A DNA stretch of 64,000 nt from Liopterus haemorrhoidalis (GCA_963971575.1 OZ020611.1:240956654-241020653); one strand, 5' to 3'. Counted from the stretch's first letter, positions 33,250-44,546 are shown. A program made the numbers and translations. The notes: generated by a model from the letters alone, not told the origin.

Positions 33250-34407
33250 TAGTCGGATTGCTGATAGGTGACTGTTCGTTCCTACAAGTATCGATATGCA
33301 ATACTATATGATTTCTCTGTCTATATCATTATAATTATTTGCATACCCATAGTAACGTATAGTGACGAAAGTTGACAACTAACCTTCCAAATAATTTTAA
33401 TAAAAAACAAAGCATTAGAAATAAACGGCATGATTCGTAGATATCTTTACTAATTAGAGCACGAAAATAAATTCACAGCAGTACTCAAACAAACAAAATT
33501 ATTAATTTTAAGGTAATAATTATAAATGAGGGAAAACTTATACTCATACGTAAATTTTGGATTATAACTTGTTGTTTAATTAAATTAAATTTTTATGTTT
33601 CCCCTAAGTACAAAGTAATAAAATATTAAGTAAAAAAATATTTATTCATATAATATATTGCTACAAGTTGTATTTAAATGTTAATTTTTATTTTAAAAAA
33701 ATTAGTCACTGTAATGCATGATATCGTCGTCATCTGAACTATCGCTGTCATTTCTTGCTATTTATTATTATTGGATTTAATATCATCCACAATCCTTTCC
33801 CTTTCCCACCATTCATTTATTAAATTTTCGATTTTTTTAACAGATTTTGCCCAAGTTTCACAACTAATTTGATCACAGGCTACTTGCCCCTTTTTAAAAA
33901 CTTCGTTATCACTATATCCATTTTGACCAATATGTCTATCATAATAATTTTTTGTTATACCCCAAATTAGTTCAATGGGGTTAAACTGGCAGTGATAAGG
34001 AGGTAATCTTAGTACTTCATGACCATACGTTTGTGCAATCAATAAAATAAACTGGTTCAGATTTTAATTTCCTTCGTTTTCTCGTGATTTTGTTAGTGAG
34101 AAGTTCAGATTTATTACATTTTATAATTCTACGAATTGTTGATTCCGATGGACACAAGATAGAGAAATAAGTGGCCCATTGTTCGCTTTTTCGGAACTAA
34201 AATATTCCAGCAGCTTTAAAATTAAAGTTTGTGAATTTAATAATTGGCCGCAAGCCATATTTTAATTAATATTTATTACCAGACACTGACAGTTAAGACA
34301 AATAACAAAAATCATTTTTAAAATCGCTGAAAAATGGTAACTTGATTATTAGATGAATGCACTACTTAATACATACATGTAACAGTCACCTATCAGCAAT
34401 CCGACTA
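33250..34407 (-). mobile_element. IS630/Tc1-like element, deleted copy A (1158 bp)
   Basis: The termini TAGTCGGATTGCTGATAGGT and its exact inverse at 34388-34407 are flanked by TA on both sides. On the minus strand a frame starts MACGQLLNSQTLILKL (34258), carries a DNA-binding segment, then jumps to AQTYGHEVLRLPPYHCQFNP and IELIWGITKNYYD (catalytic Glu in NPIELIW). The central catalytic region with both Asp residues is deleted. The same junction occurs in copy B, so both derive from one deleted master. Confidence 0.85.
33758..34042 (-). pseudogene. IS630-like transposase C-terminal fragment (copy A)
   Basis: The 94-residue frame includes GHEVLRLPPYHCQFNPIELI, DRHIGQNGYSDNEVFK, CDQISCETWAKSVKKIENLI and NEWWERERIVDDI. 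This is the end of a DDE_3-type endonuclease, with the terminal Glu present. A frameshift near 33770 alters the extreme C-terminus compared with copy B. Confidence 0.75.
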
Positions 34408-34409
34408 TA

Positions 34410-35030
34410 ACAGTATTTATGGTAACATTAGGTATTTAAATTTATATAAATGTTAGATTCTATGACCAAACAAATAATTTTCTCTCTATTGTACAAACTA
34501 TAACAATACAACTCATCCTTGATATTATTGTTAACAATATTCACCTTTTTGTTATAAAGACTTCAATGCTACATCAAGCCACGAACCCGATTTTTTAAAC
34601 CAACACCGGTCGTTATCTTTGAATCTGGTATCTGAGGCGTTATCTGATGTGTTGAAATGGCCGTTTGATCGCTATATAAGGTTGTATTTTTATGCGGGGT
34701 CTCTGGACGTCCTTGATAAATGCATTATTTTTATTAAGGTCAGAATGCTGCAGACTGCAGTCTGCGATATGTTTCTCACATAATATTTATAAAAGTTGTT
34801 TATTTATAACACCAAGATATTGTTTTTATGAAATATGATTCATGAATAATCGTAAAATAGAGTTCTTTGTTTTAATTGATAATAAAGAAATTGCAAATTA
34901 GTTTTTAGAAATTATGGTGATGAAGATAATTGCTTTGTATATTATATATTATAACATAAAATATACAATACATAAATATTGTATATTTATGTAGTCCTCA
35001 TTATTTTATGTCATTAAAATATCCTTTGCG
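34410..35030. other. No recognised feature
   Basis: AT-rich DNA with a palindromic 'atacaatacataaatattgtat' region near 34965. No coding signal was found. Confidence 0.4.
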
Positions 35031-35035
35031 ATATA

Positions 35036-35932
35036 AGAGGTCTGTTCAAAAATTATCGCGAAATTTGTGTTTTTTCAAAAATTATTTATTTATTCATGAA
35101 TATCTATATTCTCCCCTTCAAAGTAATCCCCACCAGATATTATACACTTGTGCCAACGTTTTTTCCAATCCTCGAAGCACTTGAAAAAATAATTTTTTGT
35201 GATCTTTCTCCTCCTTCGATGCCTTCTTTATCTCCTCACTCGTAGCGTAGCGTCGTCCTTTCATGAGCCTCTTCAGTTTCGGGAACAAGAAAAAGTCACA
35301 AGGGGCCAGATCTGGGGATTACGGTGGCTGCGGCATTATTAGTGTGTTGTTTTTGGCAAAAACACAACGACGAATTTTGGTACGAATTTCGCGACGACCC
35401 GTCTCATGCCCAAATCATTGGTAAAAATCGAATGGCACGAACCAATCGATATGTTTAGGTCCTCAGCAACTTCTCTAACGGTGATTTGACGATTGGCCAA
35501 TACTATTTTCTTCACTTCATCAATGTTTTCGTCTGTTGTTGACGTGCTCGGACGCCCGGCACGCTCTTCGTCGTTCACATCTTCTCGGCCCTCTGAGAAC
35601 ATTTTGTACACCCGATAAACGTTGCTTCGGTCCAAGGTAGGTTCACCATATGCTACAGTCAACATTCGGAATGCGTCCGCGCACTTAATTTTTCACACAA
35701 AATTTGATACAGATTCTTTGATCCATTTTTTGGTATAGGCAAAAATCGAAGACGAGCCAAAACACGTGCAAGCAAAGCAACTGTCAAAAATTAACTGAAC
35801 ATTCTTAATGGCCGAACTTGTCGGCATAAGTGAGAGACATGAATACCAACATAACGCCACAAAAAAATCGAAAATCGAATATACGTAACCCGCAGAAATT
35901 CAAAATTCGCGATACTTTTTGAACAGACCTCG
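35036..35932 (-). pseudogene. mariner with both ends, internally deleted (897 bp)
   Basis: The inverted ends AGAGGTCTGTTCAAAAATTA and CGAGGTCTGTTCAAAAAGTA are flanked by TA. The minus strand encodes MLTVAYGEPTLDRSNVYRVY, REDVNDEERAGRPSTSTTDE, ITVREVAEDLNISIGS, then the C-terminal SPDLAP..FFLFPKLKRLMKGR region with stops. The catalytic core between DNA binding and the third Asp is lost. It is the same subfamily as 6493-7114, with a slightly different deletion. Confidence 0.85.
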
Positions 35933-35963
35933 TACATATGATTCACTTTATTTCTTATGGGGA

Positions 35964-36053
35964 AATTCGACTCGCCACTCGACGTAATCGCTACTCGACG
36001 TAATAGCTACTCGACGCTTTTTCAGAACGAATTAACGTCGAGTGGCGGGGTAT
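35964..36053. repeat. Short CTCGACG repeat with inverted ends
   Basis: CGCCACTCGACGT near 35972 is inverted near 36039 (ACGTCGAGTGGCG). Between them, (C)TACTCGACGTAAT-like units repeat two or three times. It may be a degraded MITE or a fold-back tandem. Confidence 0.5.
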
Positions 36054-36054
36054 T

Positions 36055-36880
36055 ACTATAACCATTTAAGTAAATGATTAGTCGGTGATATCAAATTTCA
36101 GTTCCCAAATCTACTTTTTGTTTTATCGTTATTTAGTCAAATTAATAAAATGCCACTTACCTTTTTACTCGTCGAAACGTAATTTTCTTACAGATCCAAC
36201 TACGCTCATTTCTTCTATCATTTCTTTAATTCCTACTTCATATTAGAACCATTTTATTCAATATTTAACCATTTTCCTTCAAACAATTCGTCTTTCAGTT
36301 TTTTATCAATAGTTTTGGCAAAACTAACAAAATTACACAAAAATGTATTAAAATCCTACAAAAGCTGTGTACAAATTTCATCAAAAAACATCGCAAAACG
36401 TTTCTAAATGTTTGATTTTCTTTCATCATTGTAGTACACTAAAATATTGCACTTAAAAACGAATAATTAAAACGTACCATTTGCGTTTCAAACTATTATG
36501 AGAAGGAACAAATTTTCAACATACAACTAGGATGCGAATTAGCCAATTCAGTTCACTACCACTATGAGAATGAGCCACTTCTGATTTTAGCTTTAGGTAA
36601 ATTAACCACAATAACTGTTTAAATAAAAGCACTATTTTGCTTATAAGATGGTTTATTATTAGTGTTTACTCATACAATGCAAGACGACAACTGATTAGCT
36701 TATCAGATCAAGAGTCATTTATCAATTAACGTTAATGAATTATAAGTGTGACGTCAGATAATGTATTCTAACTTATACAGAAATGTTGGTGACTTAACAA
36801 GGGCTTCATGCTAACAAATATATACCCACTTTTTGAAAAATTATATTAAAAATCATAATATTAATTTATATTCACCATTA
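36055..36880. other. No recognised feature
   Basis: No gene, repeat copy or terminal motif was recognised in this AT-rich interval. Confidence 0.4.
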
Positions 36881-36882
36881 TA

Positions 36883-37627
36883 CGAAGGATGTTTCCTAAG
36901 TTCTGGGAATTGTGCTATAATTAAATTACGCAGAACTTATAGGCAATGTTATTGGTGCCAGACAAGTCTTGTCATGTTTATGCAACTATCTAGTGCAATA
37001 TTGTTCAGTCTGATTTAGGTGTTCGACTGATATAGACGCGTTTTCATAGCATTGTTTTTGTAACCATAGAAGACGCAGCAAAATCTCAAAGAGCAATAAT
37101 TTTCTTTTTGTAGAAAGAGGGTGTGAAAACATCAGAAATTATTCAGCGTCTGCAAGGAGTATTTGGTGAGTCTGCAAAATCCAAAAGTACTGTTTATCGG
37201 TGGATCTATCGTTTTAAAACCGGTAGAACATCACTAGAAGACGATCCACGCAGTGGGCGCCCAAGCACGTCGGTAAATGAAAGAAACATTACTGCCGTCG
37301 AAGACCTACTAAAAGAGGACAGGCGAATGACTATTCGTTAAATTAGTGTGCGCCTAGGGATAGGTACACGACAAGTTCATGACATCTTGCATGATTGTTT
37401 GGGCGTTAGCAAGGTTTCGCCGCGCTGGGTGCCAAGGCTGTTGGGACCAGAACAGAAACTCAATAGGAAAGTTCTTTGAGGACGGCTTAAAAAATTAGTT
37501 TATCGTTGGGATAAATGTATTCAGTTAAATGGAGATTATGTTGAAAAACTACATTGTAATGTTGACGAAAATTAACAAAATAATAAAAATTATAGCTAAA
37601 TTCCCGGAACTTTGGAAACATCCCTCG
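36883..37627 (+). pseudogene. mariner-like element, deleted (745 bp)
   Basis: The ends CGAAGGATGTTTCCTAAGTT and, inverted, CGAGGGATGTTTCCAAAGTT are bounded by TA (36881-36882, 37628-37629). The frame reads KEGVKTSEIIQRLQGVFGES, SKSTVYRWIYRFKTGRTSLE, DDPRSGRPSTSV, then (after a stop) ISVRLGIGTRQVHDILHDCL and SPRWVPRLL. It is cut off before the first Asp. This is a different mariner subfamily from the others here. Confidence 0.85.
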
Positions 37628-37768
37628 TAATTTATTTAAATTATATTGCTAAACTATGCTGCTATCTGCCTGAACAGGGAAAGACTTGTACATTTAGTTT
37701 ATGCTACCGCATGTGGATAATTGTTTTGAAATATGGAGTTGGTCATGTCCGTAAATGAATACATATGG

Positions 37769-38022
37769 AGAAGGTTTTACGGGTTGCGGACATAAATAAT
37801 ACAACTAGATCTAGCTGACCAGTTTCGAAACATTTTATTTCTTCATCAGAGCTACACAAAATATAGAATATGAGAAGTAAGAATTTAAAATATAAAATTA
37901 CAATATGAAATATAAAATAATAAATAATAGTGTAGTTCTGTTGAAGAAATAAAATATTTCGAAACTGGTCAGCTAGATCTAGTTGCATTATTTATGTCCG
38001 CAACCCGTACAACCTTCTCCAC
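37769..38022. repeat. Fold-back element, about 80-bp arms
   Basis: The arm GGAGAAGGTTTTACGGGTTG through 'gtttcgaaacattttatttc' (37769-37850) returns inverted at 37941-38022 with about 95% identity, around a 90-bp AT-rich loop. Flanking 'ttgttttgaaa' occurs on both outer sides (about 37720 and 38024) and may be the target duplication, with 40 bp of extra sequence on the left. Confidence 0.75.
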
Positions 38023-38106
38023 GTTGTTTTGAAAATGTGACTTTAACTTTAAACTCCTCATATTTGCATGATAATAAAAAATGTATTATAGACCGGCATT
38101 GGAAAG

Positions 38107-38764
38107 AAAAATCAGCTGTGGCCACCACAGGGCCGACCGCCATCATAAAGTTCTTATATAAAATAATGTATTTATTTAGCAGCAGAGTAGAAATAACTTG
38201 GCCTAATATTTTCTAACAGAGATATTATTTATCATGACCATGGAAACGTTACATATAAGTATGAAAAAATTTAAACTTGGATAAAATTTCGAAAAATTTT
38301 ACAAAAATTATTCGAAATTTTTCGTTTTATCAAAAAACGTCTCAAATAAAACTTATTAATTATTGCTTTTATAGCAACTTTTGCTCAATAAATTTTTTCG
38401 AAATTTTTTTCTGTTGTGAAATATTCACAAAAATCTTAAAATCGACACGAGTAAACTCCGATTTTTAGTCAACCGATTTCTACCAAAAGTTGATCAACTC
38501 GTGCCATTGATAGCAGAAGCTTAAATATGAAGTTTCATAAAAATTATTTCAGCCGAATTTGCTCTGCACGTGTACACAGACAGACGGACACACAGACGGA
38601 CAGACAGACGGAAAGACAGACAGACGGACAGACAGACCGACATCATGCTAAAAATAGTCAAAACGTTATGGTGGGACCGCAATTCGTGGAGATCCTTCGA
38701 AATCTCGAAATATCAAAATCGGTATGATCACAATACCTCCCTTATATATGTTGGCGGTCGGTAA
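38107..38764 (+). mobile_element. G2 microsatellite element, copy 3
   Basis: It starts TCAGCTGTGGCCACCACAGG and GCCGACCGCCATC, has an ACAG/ACGG tract (about 38575-38637), and ends ATGTTGGCGGTCGGT. Small ORFs inside are artefacts of the tetramer repeats. Confidence 0.75.
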
Positions 38765-38769
38765 AAATG

Positions 38770-39271
38770 CAGGGCTTCGAACCGGAACTGAACCGAAAAC
38801 CGAAAAAAAACCGTTATTTTTGTCGGAACGAAAACCGGAACTGAACCGAAATAAAATATCGGTTTATTTCGGTTCAGATAATGTTTATGTGAGTGAATAT
38901 AAAATACATTTTATTTAAGATTATTTTTTAAACTGATAAGTAGAAAAAAATCGTAATTTTTTAATGGATAAGTAAAAAAAAATTGCTTCTATTATTTCGG
39001 GCGGCGGTTGAACGCCCAGAACTCCCCCCCCCCCGGCATCAGCCTTGGTATGATTATTACAAAAAAGGAATCAAATGTTCTTCTAAATTATTATAGAAAA
39101 TAAATTTCTAATACAAATAAAATCATTTAAAAATTTATCTCTTGGAACTAAACCGAAAACCGAAAAAATCCGTTACTTTTGCAGGAACGAAAACCGGAAC
39201 CGAACTGATATATTTTTTTTAATTGAACCGAAACGAAAACCGAAACGAAAAGATAACGATTCGAAGCCTTG
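38770..39271. mobile_element. hAT-type MITE, 502 bp (CAGGGCTTCGA ends)
   Basis: The left CAGGGCTTCGAACCGGAAC and inverted right CAAGGCTTCGAATCG are flanked by taaaaatg (38762-38769) and aaaaaatg (39272-39279), 7 of 8 identical. Both ends are rich in CCGAAAAC/ACCGAAA repeats. It inserted beside the 3' end of the G2 element and lies about 115 bp upstream of a host exon. Confidence 0.82.
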
Positions 39272-39387
39272 AAAAAATGTGCGTTAAGGAGTAATATTAT
39301 TATATTCTATTATTATATTCGATTTAATATTTTTTGAAGATTGTCTCTTCTCAAAATAGATATTTATTTTTGATTCTTTTGTTGCAG

Positions 39388-39807
39388 ACCTGTCTACTGG
39401 CAGCGATTACTCCATCATTCCCCTCCCCAATAATGGTACAATTCGGCACAAAGGGCGGTCCAATAGTTCCTCCAGCACCCACGACATCCAAACCCGAGCC
39501 CAGGTCATACAACCCACCAGCCCCAGTTTGGGAGACCCCAGATGACATCCCCAATCCATCCACGTACACGCCCATCTCACCAACTCAGTACAGGACGAAG
39601 ATCTACAAGTACAAGCCCCAGATCAACGCTGTCGGTACAGCACTCGATAAAAAGTATCAGTATAATGATAAATATGTGATTTATCGTAAACCAAGAAAGT
39701 TTGGAGTTGAATACAGTGGTCCACAAACTTTTGAAGTTCAGGATTATGAAAGGGAACAATATCAGAATAGGAATCAAAATGTTGCATTGTTCCAGCCTAT
39801 CCAAAAG
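39388..39807 (+). CDS. Secreted Pro/Tyr-rich protein, internal exon
   Basis: A 420-bp open block of 140 codons, much more GC-rich than its surroundings, begins right after a good acceptor (TTCTTTTGTTGCAG) and ends at CCAAAAG/GTATGT. The frame starts TCLLAAITPSFPSP, which looks like the end of a signal peptide whose start is in an upstream exon I could not find. It continues GGPIVPPAPTTSKPEP, SYNPPAPVWETPDDIPNP (Pro-rich) and a Tyr/Lys-rich part (YKYKPQINAVGTALDKKYQY, YVIYRKPRKFGVEYSGPQTF). It resembles insect cuticular or extracellular matrix proteins in composition, but I recognise no named domain. Phase 0 at both ends joins it to 45480. Confidence 0.78.
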
Positions 39808-39840
39808 GTATGTGACAGATTATGAATCACTTATTTATAT

Positions 39841-39975
39841 GATACTAGCTGCCCCACCTGGCTTCGCTTGGGGATAATTCGTTATTATTGAACTTTTTTT
39901 TGTACTTTACAATATATCTACTCGTAATTAGATGACCTGACAGAAGGCAATACTATCAACGCGTGAAGGCTCTAC
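39841..39975 (+). repeat. Old dispersed repeat, left part
   Basis: GCTGCCCCACCTGGCTTCGC opens a repeat type widespread in arthropods. It is interrupted at 39976 by a hAT and resumes at 41978. The class is uncertain (LINE-linked or Helitron-like). Confidence 0.5.
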
Positions 39976-41977
39976 CAGCGTTTCTCAACCTTTTTGCCGC
40001 GCGACCCAACATATTTGAAGTCATACTGCGACCCAATTGTTATAATTCTTAATAGAAAATCAAAAAATATCAATTTGATAGAACTTATAATTTTTAATTT
40101 AAAAATTTAAACCCTCTTGTTAATTGCCGAAAAAGTGTTTTCTTTTCAAGTAAGATATTTCTGTACTAAATGCAACAAAAAATTATAAAAATAGATTATT
40201 TTGAATTTTATTTAAGGTACTAGGTATGTAAAATTTAAAAAAAAAACTATTTTGACATATAGAAATAGTTAAAACCTTTAGGTGGAACTAAATGGAATTT
40301 ATAACGGGTCTAATTTCGGTCTGTTTTAAGTGAAACACATAAAAACAAAATAAAATTAGCGTTATACTAAATTTTTTAGGTACAGTTTCCAAATTAATCA
40401 ATAAACACACAAAAATAGTTATTTTCACAGGACGCACGTCAAACGTCATGCCGTGGTTCTTTTTAATTGTTTTTCAACTGTTTTTTCAATGGCAACTAGG
40501 AATATGCTGGTGTTAAATTTTAATTTTTATAAGTTGTCACAAGCTCACATTTTCCTGATTGAAGAGTAACCAGTTCTGGTTACCTTGGTGACTGTTGTGG
40601 TGTAAATAGACTTTTATGGAACCATGTTAACTTGTAAATCTGGCTTTTAATTTTTTTGTTAAGTTTCATTATATTGAAGTTATATTTACTCAAAAACTAC
40701 ATATGTCAGATACCAAACTGACATGTCAAAATTGCTATTGATATGTCAAAATTTTGACTGACATTTCAAATATTTTGAAAGGAATTACCTCCCTAAGATG
40801 ATACTATAAATATATAACATAAAAAATTGATGTGAAGTGTGAATATTCACACATTTCAGGGTTTTGCAGGTATATAATAAGTGAAAGCGGTATGCTGAGT
40901 GTGTAGGACAAATTTTACTTTGTAGTAATCACGGCAAAATGAACGATATTTTTAAAATAATTTATCGTCTGTTAATCATATAATAAGATAATTATTAAAT
41001 TTACGCTCTTAAAAATTAAATACAACATTTGTCAAAATATAACTAGAATTTTGCAAAATAATTTCAACATAATAAAAATGCAAAAAAAAAAACAGAAAAA
41101 ATAAAATTCACTCAGTTCTCGAACTCGAAACCCTTCGTTTACCAGCGAGTTTTAGCTTACGACACCAGTGCTCTAACCAATAACGCCATCGTACGCCTTG
41201 CATGTGAGTGTCTTACATTGGTATAACTTTTGTACTTTGTGAACCAAAAACCACAAAAAATACGTTATTTTCCGAAAACATAATCTGATCAAAAATTCCT
41301 GTTGTACTATTTCGGTTCATACCAATATACATTACTTAGAATTTTTTTAGATTTTTAGTTTAAACCATCTGGGCTATAGGGTGTGGGACAAAAATTTTTT
41401 TGCACAATTTTGGCAAAAATCGCCTCAAAATAATTTATTTTTCAAAAATAAAAATTTGATCGTTAATCCACGTACTAAGGGCTTTCATTTGATACCCTAC
41501 TTATAATTTAAAAAAAATATTTTTGTTTTCGATGAGCACATATTTGTTTATATTTTTAGGGGGGTATGTTTTTTAGATGTTTTAGTATTTTTCCTATATG
41601 CGGGTCAAAGAGTTGTATAAGCATGCCAAATTTCAACTCTCTAGGTTTAGCCGTTTGGCTACAATTTTTACCGAACAGACAGACAGACAGACAGACAGAC
41701 AGACGACAAAATGACGGTATAAGGGTTTTTTGGTCATACCTACAAAACCCTAAAAATGAAGTTTCCCTCTTAGTTACTTGTTACAAAATGAGACATTACA
41801 GTTCGATTTCATTATTCTTTGAATTTACTACAATGAATTATTATATTCTTATTAATATGAGTGTGTTTAATAAGCTATTTATTAATATTTAACCCGGCAG
41901 CTATTTTTTTTTTTATTTCTTTGACGACTTCGCGACCCATTAAAAATTTAAAGCGACCCAAAGATTGAGAAACGCTG
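39976..41977. mobile_element. hAT element, about 2.0 kb, non-coding
   Basis: The ends CAGCGTTTCTCAACCTTTTT and, inverted, CAGCGTTTCTCAATCTTTGG are classical hAT termini, with GCGACCCA motifs inside both ends. The flanks are ggctctac and ggctaaac (6 of 8). Removing it rejoins the old repeat. It contains a complete G1 element (40821-41754) and no transposase frame. Confidence 0.8.
40821..41754 (-). mobile_element. Full-length G1 GTCT element, nested in a hAT
   Basis: It is an inverted copy of 13057-13986 over the entire length: AAAAAATTGATGTG, palindrome GTGTGAATATTCACAC, GGGTTTTGCAGGTATATAAT, tRNA-like module (about 41107-41200), conserved blocks, ACAG tract (41679-41705) and the end CATACCTACAAAACCCTA. 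Sharp ends within unrelated hAT sequence show it moves as a unit. Confidence 0.85.
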
Positions 41978-42850
41978 GGCTAAACTACTGAACAGATATT
42001 TTAAATTCTATGTTGTCGAAACATAGCGAAACCTATGTTGTCGCTGATAATTTCAAAAAAAATACGTTAAATAATAACAGAAAACATGAATTTCGTTTTA
42101 CCCGAGCTCACAAGTTTCATTATGTTTTTGGAAGTACTGAACCGATTTTAATAAAACAGAGTAATATCTGACCTGATAATTTAATTTCTATTTATTTATT
42201 TATAACAGTTTTAGCCACACAGTAGGAAAAAACCCAATAATAGTGTGTGGCGCTAGAAAAAATTTACAAAATAATTAAAACTGTATCATAATGAAAAAAA
42301 AAAACAACTTTAAAAGGTTTATACTTGTCCACTCAAATAACTGATGATGTAGTTATAGATAGAAAAGAACCGCATGAAAATCGGATCAGCAGTTATCGAG
42401 TAATGTGTTAAATATAAACCGAAAAGATGAATTTTATATATCCGCCCGCACAAATATTATTCTATCTTTGGAATTACCGATTTTTTAGATTCTTTTAATT
42501 CTGATAAGTGTATAAATCGTGTATCAACTTAGCCACCGAAGAAACATATATTGTCGCTAATAACTTCCAGATAATGTGTTAAATATGAATGAAAAACATG
42601 GATTTCGTTTTACACACGCGCACAAATATCATTATAACTTTGGAACTACTGAACCAATTTTAATAAAACACGGCCGAAAACCTGACCAGATGATGTAGCT
42701 ACAGATAGGAGTAAACCGCATGAAAATCGGATCAACAGTCCTCGAGGGAAAAGCGCACATACGGACAGACAGACACACACACAGACAGACAGCCAGACAG
42801 GCAGACAGAAGACAGAGAGAAGAGAATATGATCTTTTTTCATAGACAGAC
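41978..42850 (+). repeat. Old dispersed repeat, right part, with ACAG tract
   Basis: It resumes 'taaactactgaacagat' and contains several degenerate copies of 'tgaaccgattttaataaaac' and 'gcatgaaaatcggatcaaca'. It ends in CACA/ACAG tetramers (42758-42810). A short interruption near 42183-42310 may be another insertion. Confidence 0.5.
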
Positions 42851-42884
42851 AGAATATGATCATTTGTAGGATTTCGTAAATATG

Positions 42885-43125
42885 ATAAAGTTACCCTTAT
42901 ACCGTCAATCATGTGTCTGACTGTCCGTCTGTCTATTTAACAGTATATTTGTCTGTCTGCCCATCAATCTGTTTGTGCGATAGTAATTGTGGCTAATCAC
43001 TTGGACCTACAGATTTGAAATTTTCCATACATATCATCGTTGATGTGACAATACCTCTTGTATAAGATTTTCGGCCTTAATTTGAAGACCTTTTTGGCAA
43101 AGGTGTACATTATATTTTTGGGTAC
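42885..43125 (+). repeat. Diverged G1 5' half
   Basis: 'cttataccgtcaatcatgtg', scattered GTCT/GTCC tetramers and 'agatttgaaattttccatac' align with the start of G1. It ends where the pogo-like element inserts. Confidence 0.45.
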
Positions 43126-43131
43126 ATTGTA

Positions 43132-44532
43132 GGGGAGATGTGGGGACGGTGGCACAATTGGTACAGTGGAACATTTGAAATATCTTTGAAATATAGAATA
43201 TTTTCATGTCTGTTTGGGTATATATAGGCCCCTCTGATACTAAGAAATTATACTATCCACATTTTGAGTCTATAAATTTAAGTCCCGCCATTTATGCTGA
43301 AAATGTTGTTTTGAGGTAGGCAAACTAAAGTTTTTCGTAACGAGAAAATTTTTATTAGAACGAGACACAACTAAATTAGTAAGAAATTTTGTATTACATG
43401 TTGTAAATTGGTCATTTGTCTACAGTGTAAAGCAATTACTAATGTTCTAAACTATATCATTTATTATATTTGATAAAATGTTCGTGAAAATAGGGATAGG
43501 TTAACAGTGGCACACGTGTTATGTGGATACAGTGGTACAGTGAACCACTGTACCCACGTACGTGGGTACGAGTTAGAAGAATAATTCCAAGCTGCTCAAA
43601 ATAAAAAAAATCAGAAAATTAAAAGATATTCTTCTAAGTTCAGACACATCTGATACTGATGTCAATATTGATGAGAATTCAAACTCAGATGATAATGTTG
43701 ACTCTGAATGTGATACAGATTCGACAGACTACGTAAACAAGGATATTAAAGTAAGGAAAATATGCCTTTATATTTAAAGAATACGTAAAGAATAAAATGA
43801 AGAGCCACTCTATAGGGGAAATCATAGAAATAACGACTGACGATATTGTTGTAACATATCTCCGACGGCTGACTCTACTCTTTAAATTTATTAAAACAAA
43901 TGAAAATTACACATTTAAAAAATCAGAGCTGATAAAAGTTTTACCATCTCCTGCTCCGTCTGGTAGCACATAACACCGTTTAGACGTTCTGATTTTTACA
44001 GTAAATTTAATGAAATATAATTAACATTAAAATAAAAACTATCAAAACTTACTGCTTCCAAGGAACTTACCAAAGTTTATTTTTTTATATTAATAATAAA
44101 TTTATATTTATATATTTATATACATTATTTAATTACTTAGTAGTTTGTTCCAAAAAATTTGATTTTTTTTTCAATATTATAAATTTTTCAGTACCTTTCA
44201 GATGATTTATTTTTAAAGACATTGAATTGAAGTTTCAGTAAAAATTATTGATACATATACAGATTCTTTAGATACCTATTATATTTATTGTTCCACTGTA
44301 TCCCTAATGCTGTTTCACTGTACCCTCACGTTTAGGTACAGTGGCACAATTGCAGAGGTCAACAAAAATATTAATTATAAATAGCACGTGATAATGACAT
44401 TAATTTTTAACAGGTTATTTAAACAACGACATTATAAGTATTAAATGGCGAAAAGATTTATTTAAAAAATTCAAAATTGAAGATGTTATGTACAGAAAAC
44501 CAAAATGTGTGCCACCGTCCCCACATCTCCCC
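43132..44532 (+). mobile_element. Pogo/Tigger-like element, 1401 bp
   Basis: The inverted ends GGGGAGATGTGGGGACGGTG are perfect over at least 24 bases. Internal CAGTGG(A/T)AC motifs repeat near both ends. Flanking is TA on both sides, but the identity actually extends to the nonamer tacattgta (43123-43131, 44533-44541). A transposase C-terminal remnant lies inside (43600-43973). Confidence 0.8.
43600..43973 (+). pseudogene. Pogo-type transposase C-terminal remnant
   Basis: One frame gives an acidic stretch (SSDTSDTDVNIDENSNSDDN), and a shifted frame gives EYVKNKMKSHSIGEIIEITT, DDIVVTYLRRLTLLFKFIKT and KSELIKVLPSPAPSGST to a stop at 43971. This order fits the acidic tail and the 'GkI..i..d.y.V.FLRk....F..P....v...div..LP.P' terminal block of insect jerky/pogo transposases. 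The DDE domain is absent. Confidence 0.6.
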
Positions 44533-44546
44533 TACATTGTATTTAT

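Noticed and set aside
38527..38764. ORFs with QTDRQTDRQ repeats
   Set aside because: Translation of ACAG/ACGG tetramers in a G2 element; the same occurs near 14460, 41680 and 42760.
39334..39387. Upstream extension of the 39388 exon as its start
   Set aside because: The frame is open but has no ATG (only TTG), and a strong splice acceptor lies between it and the coding block.
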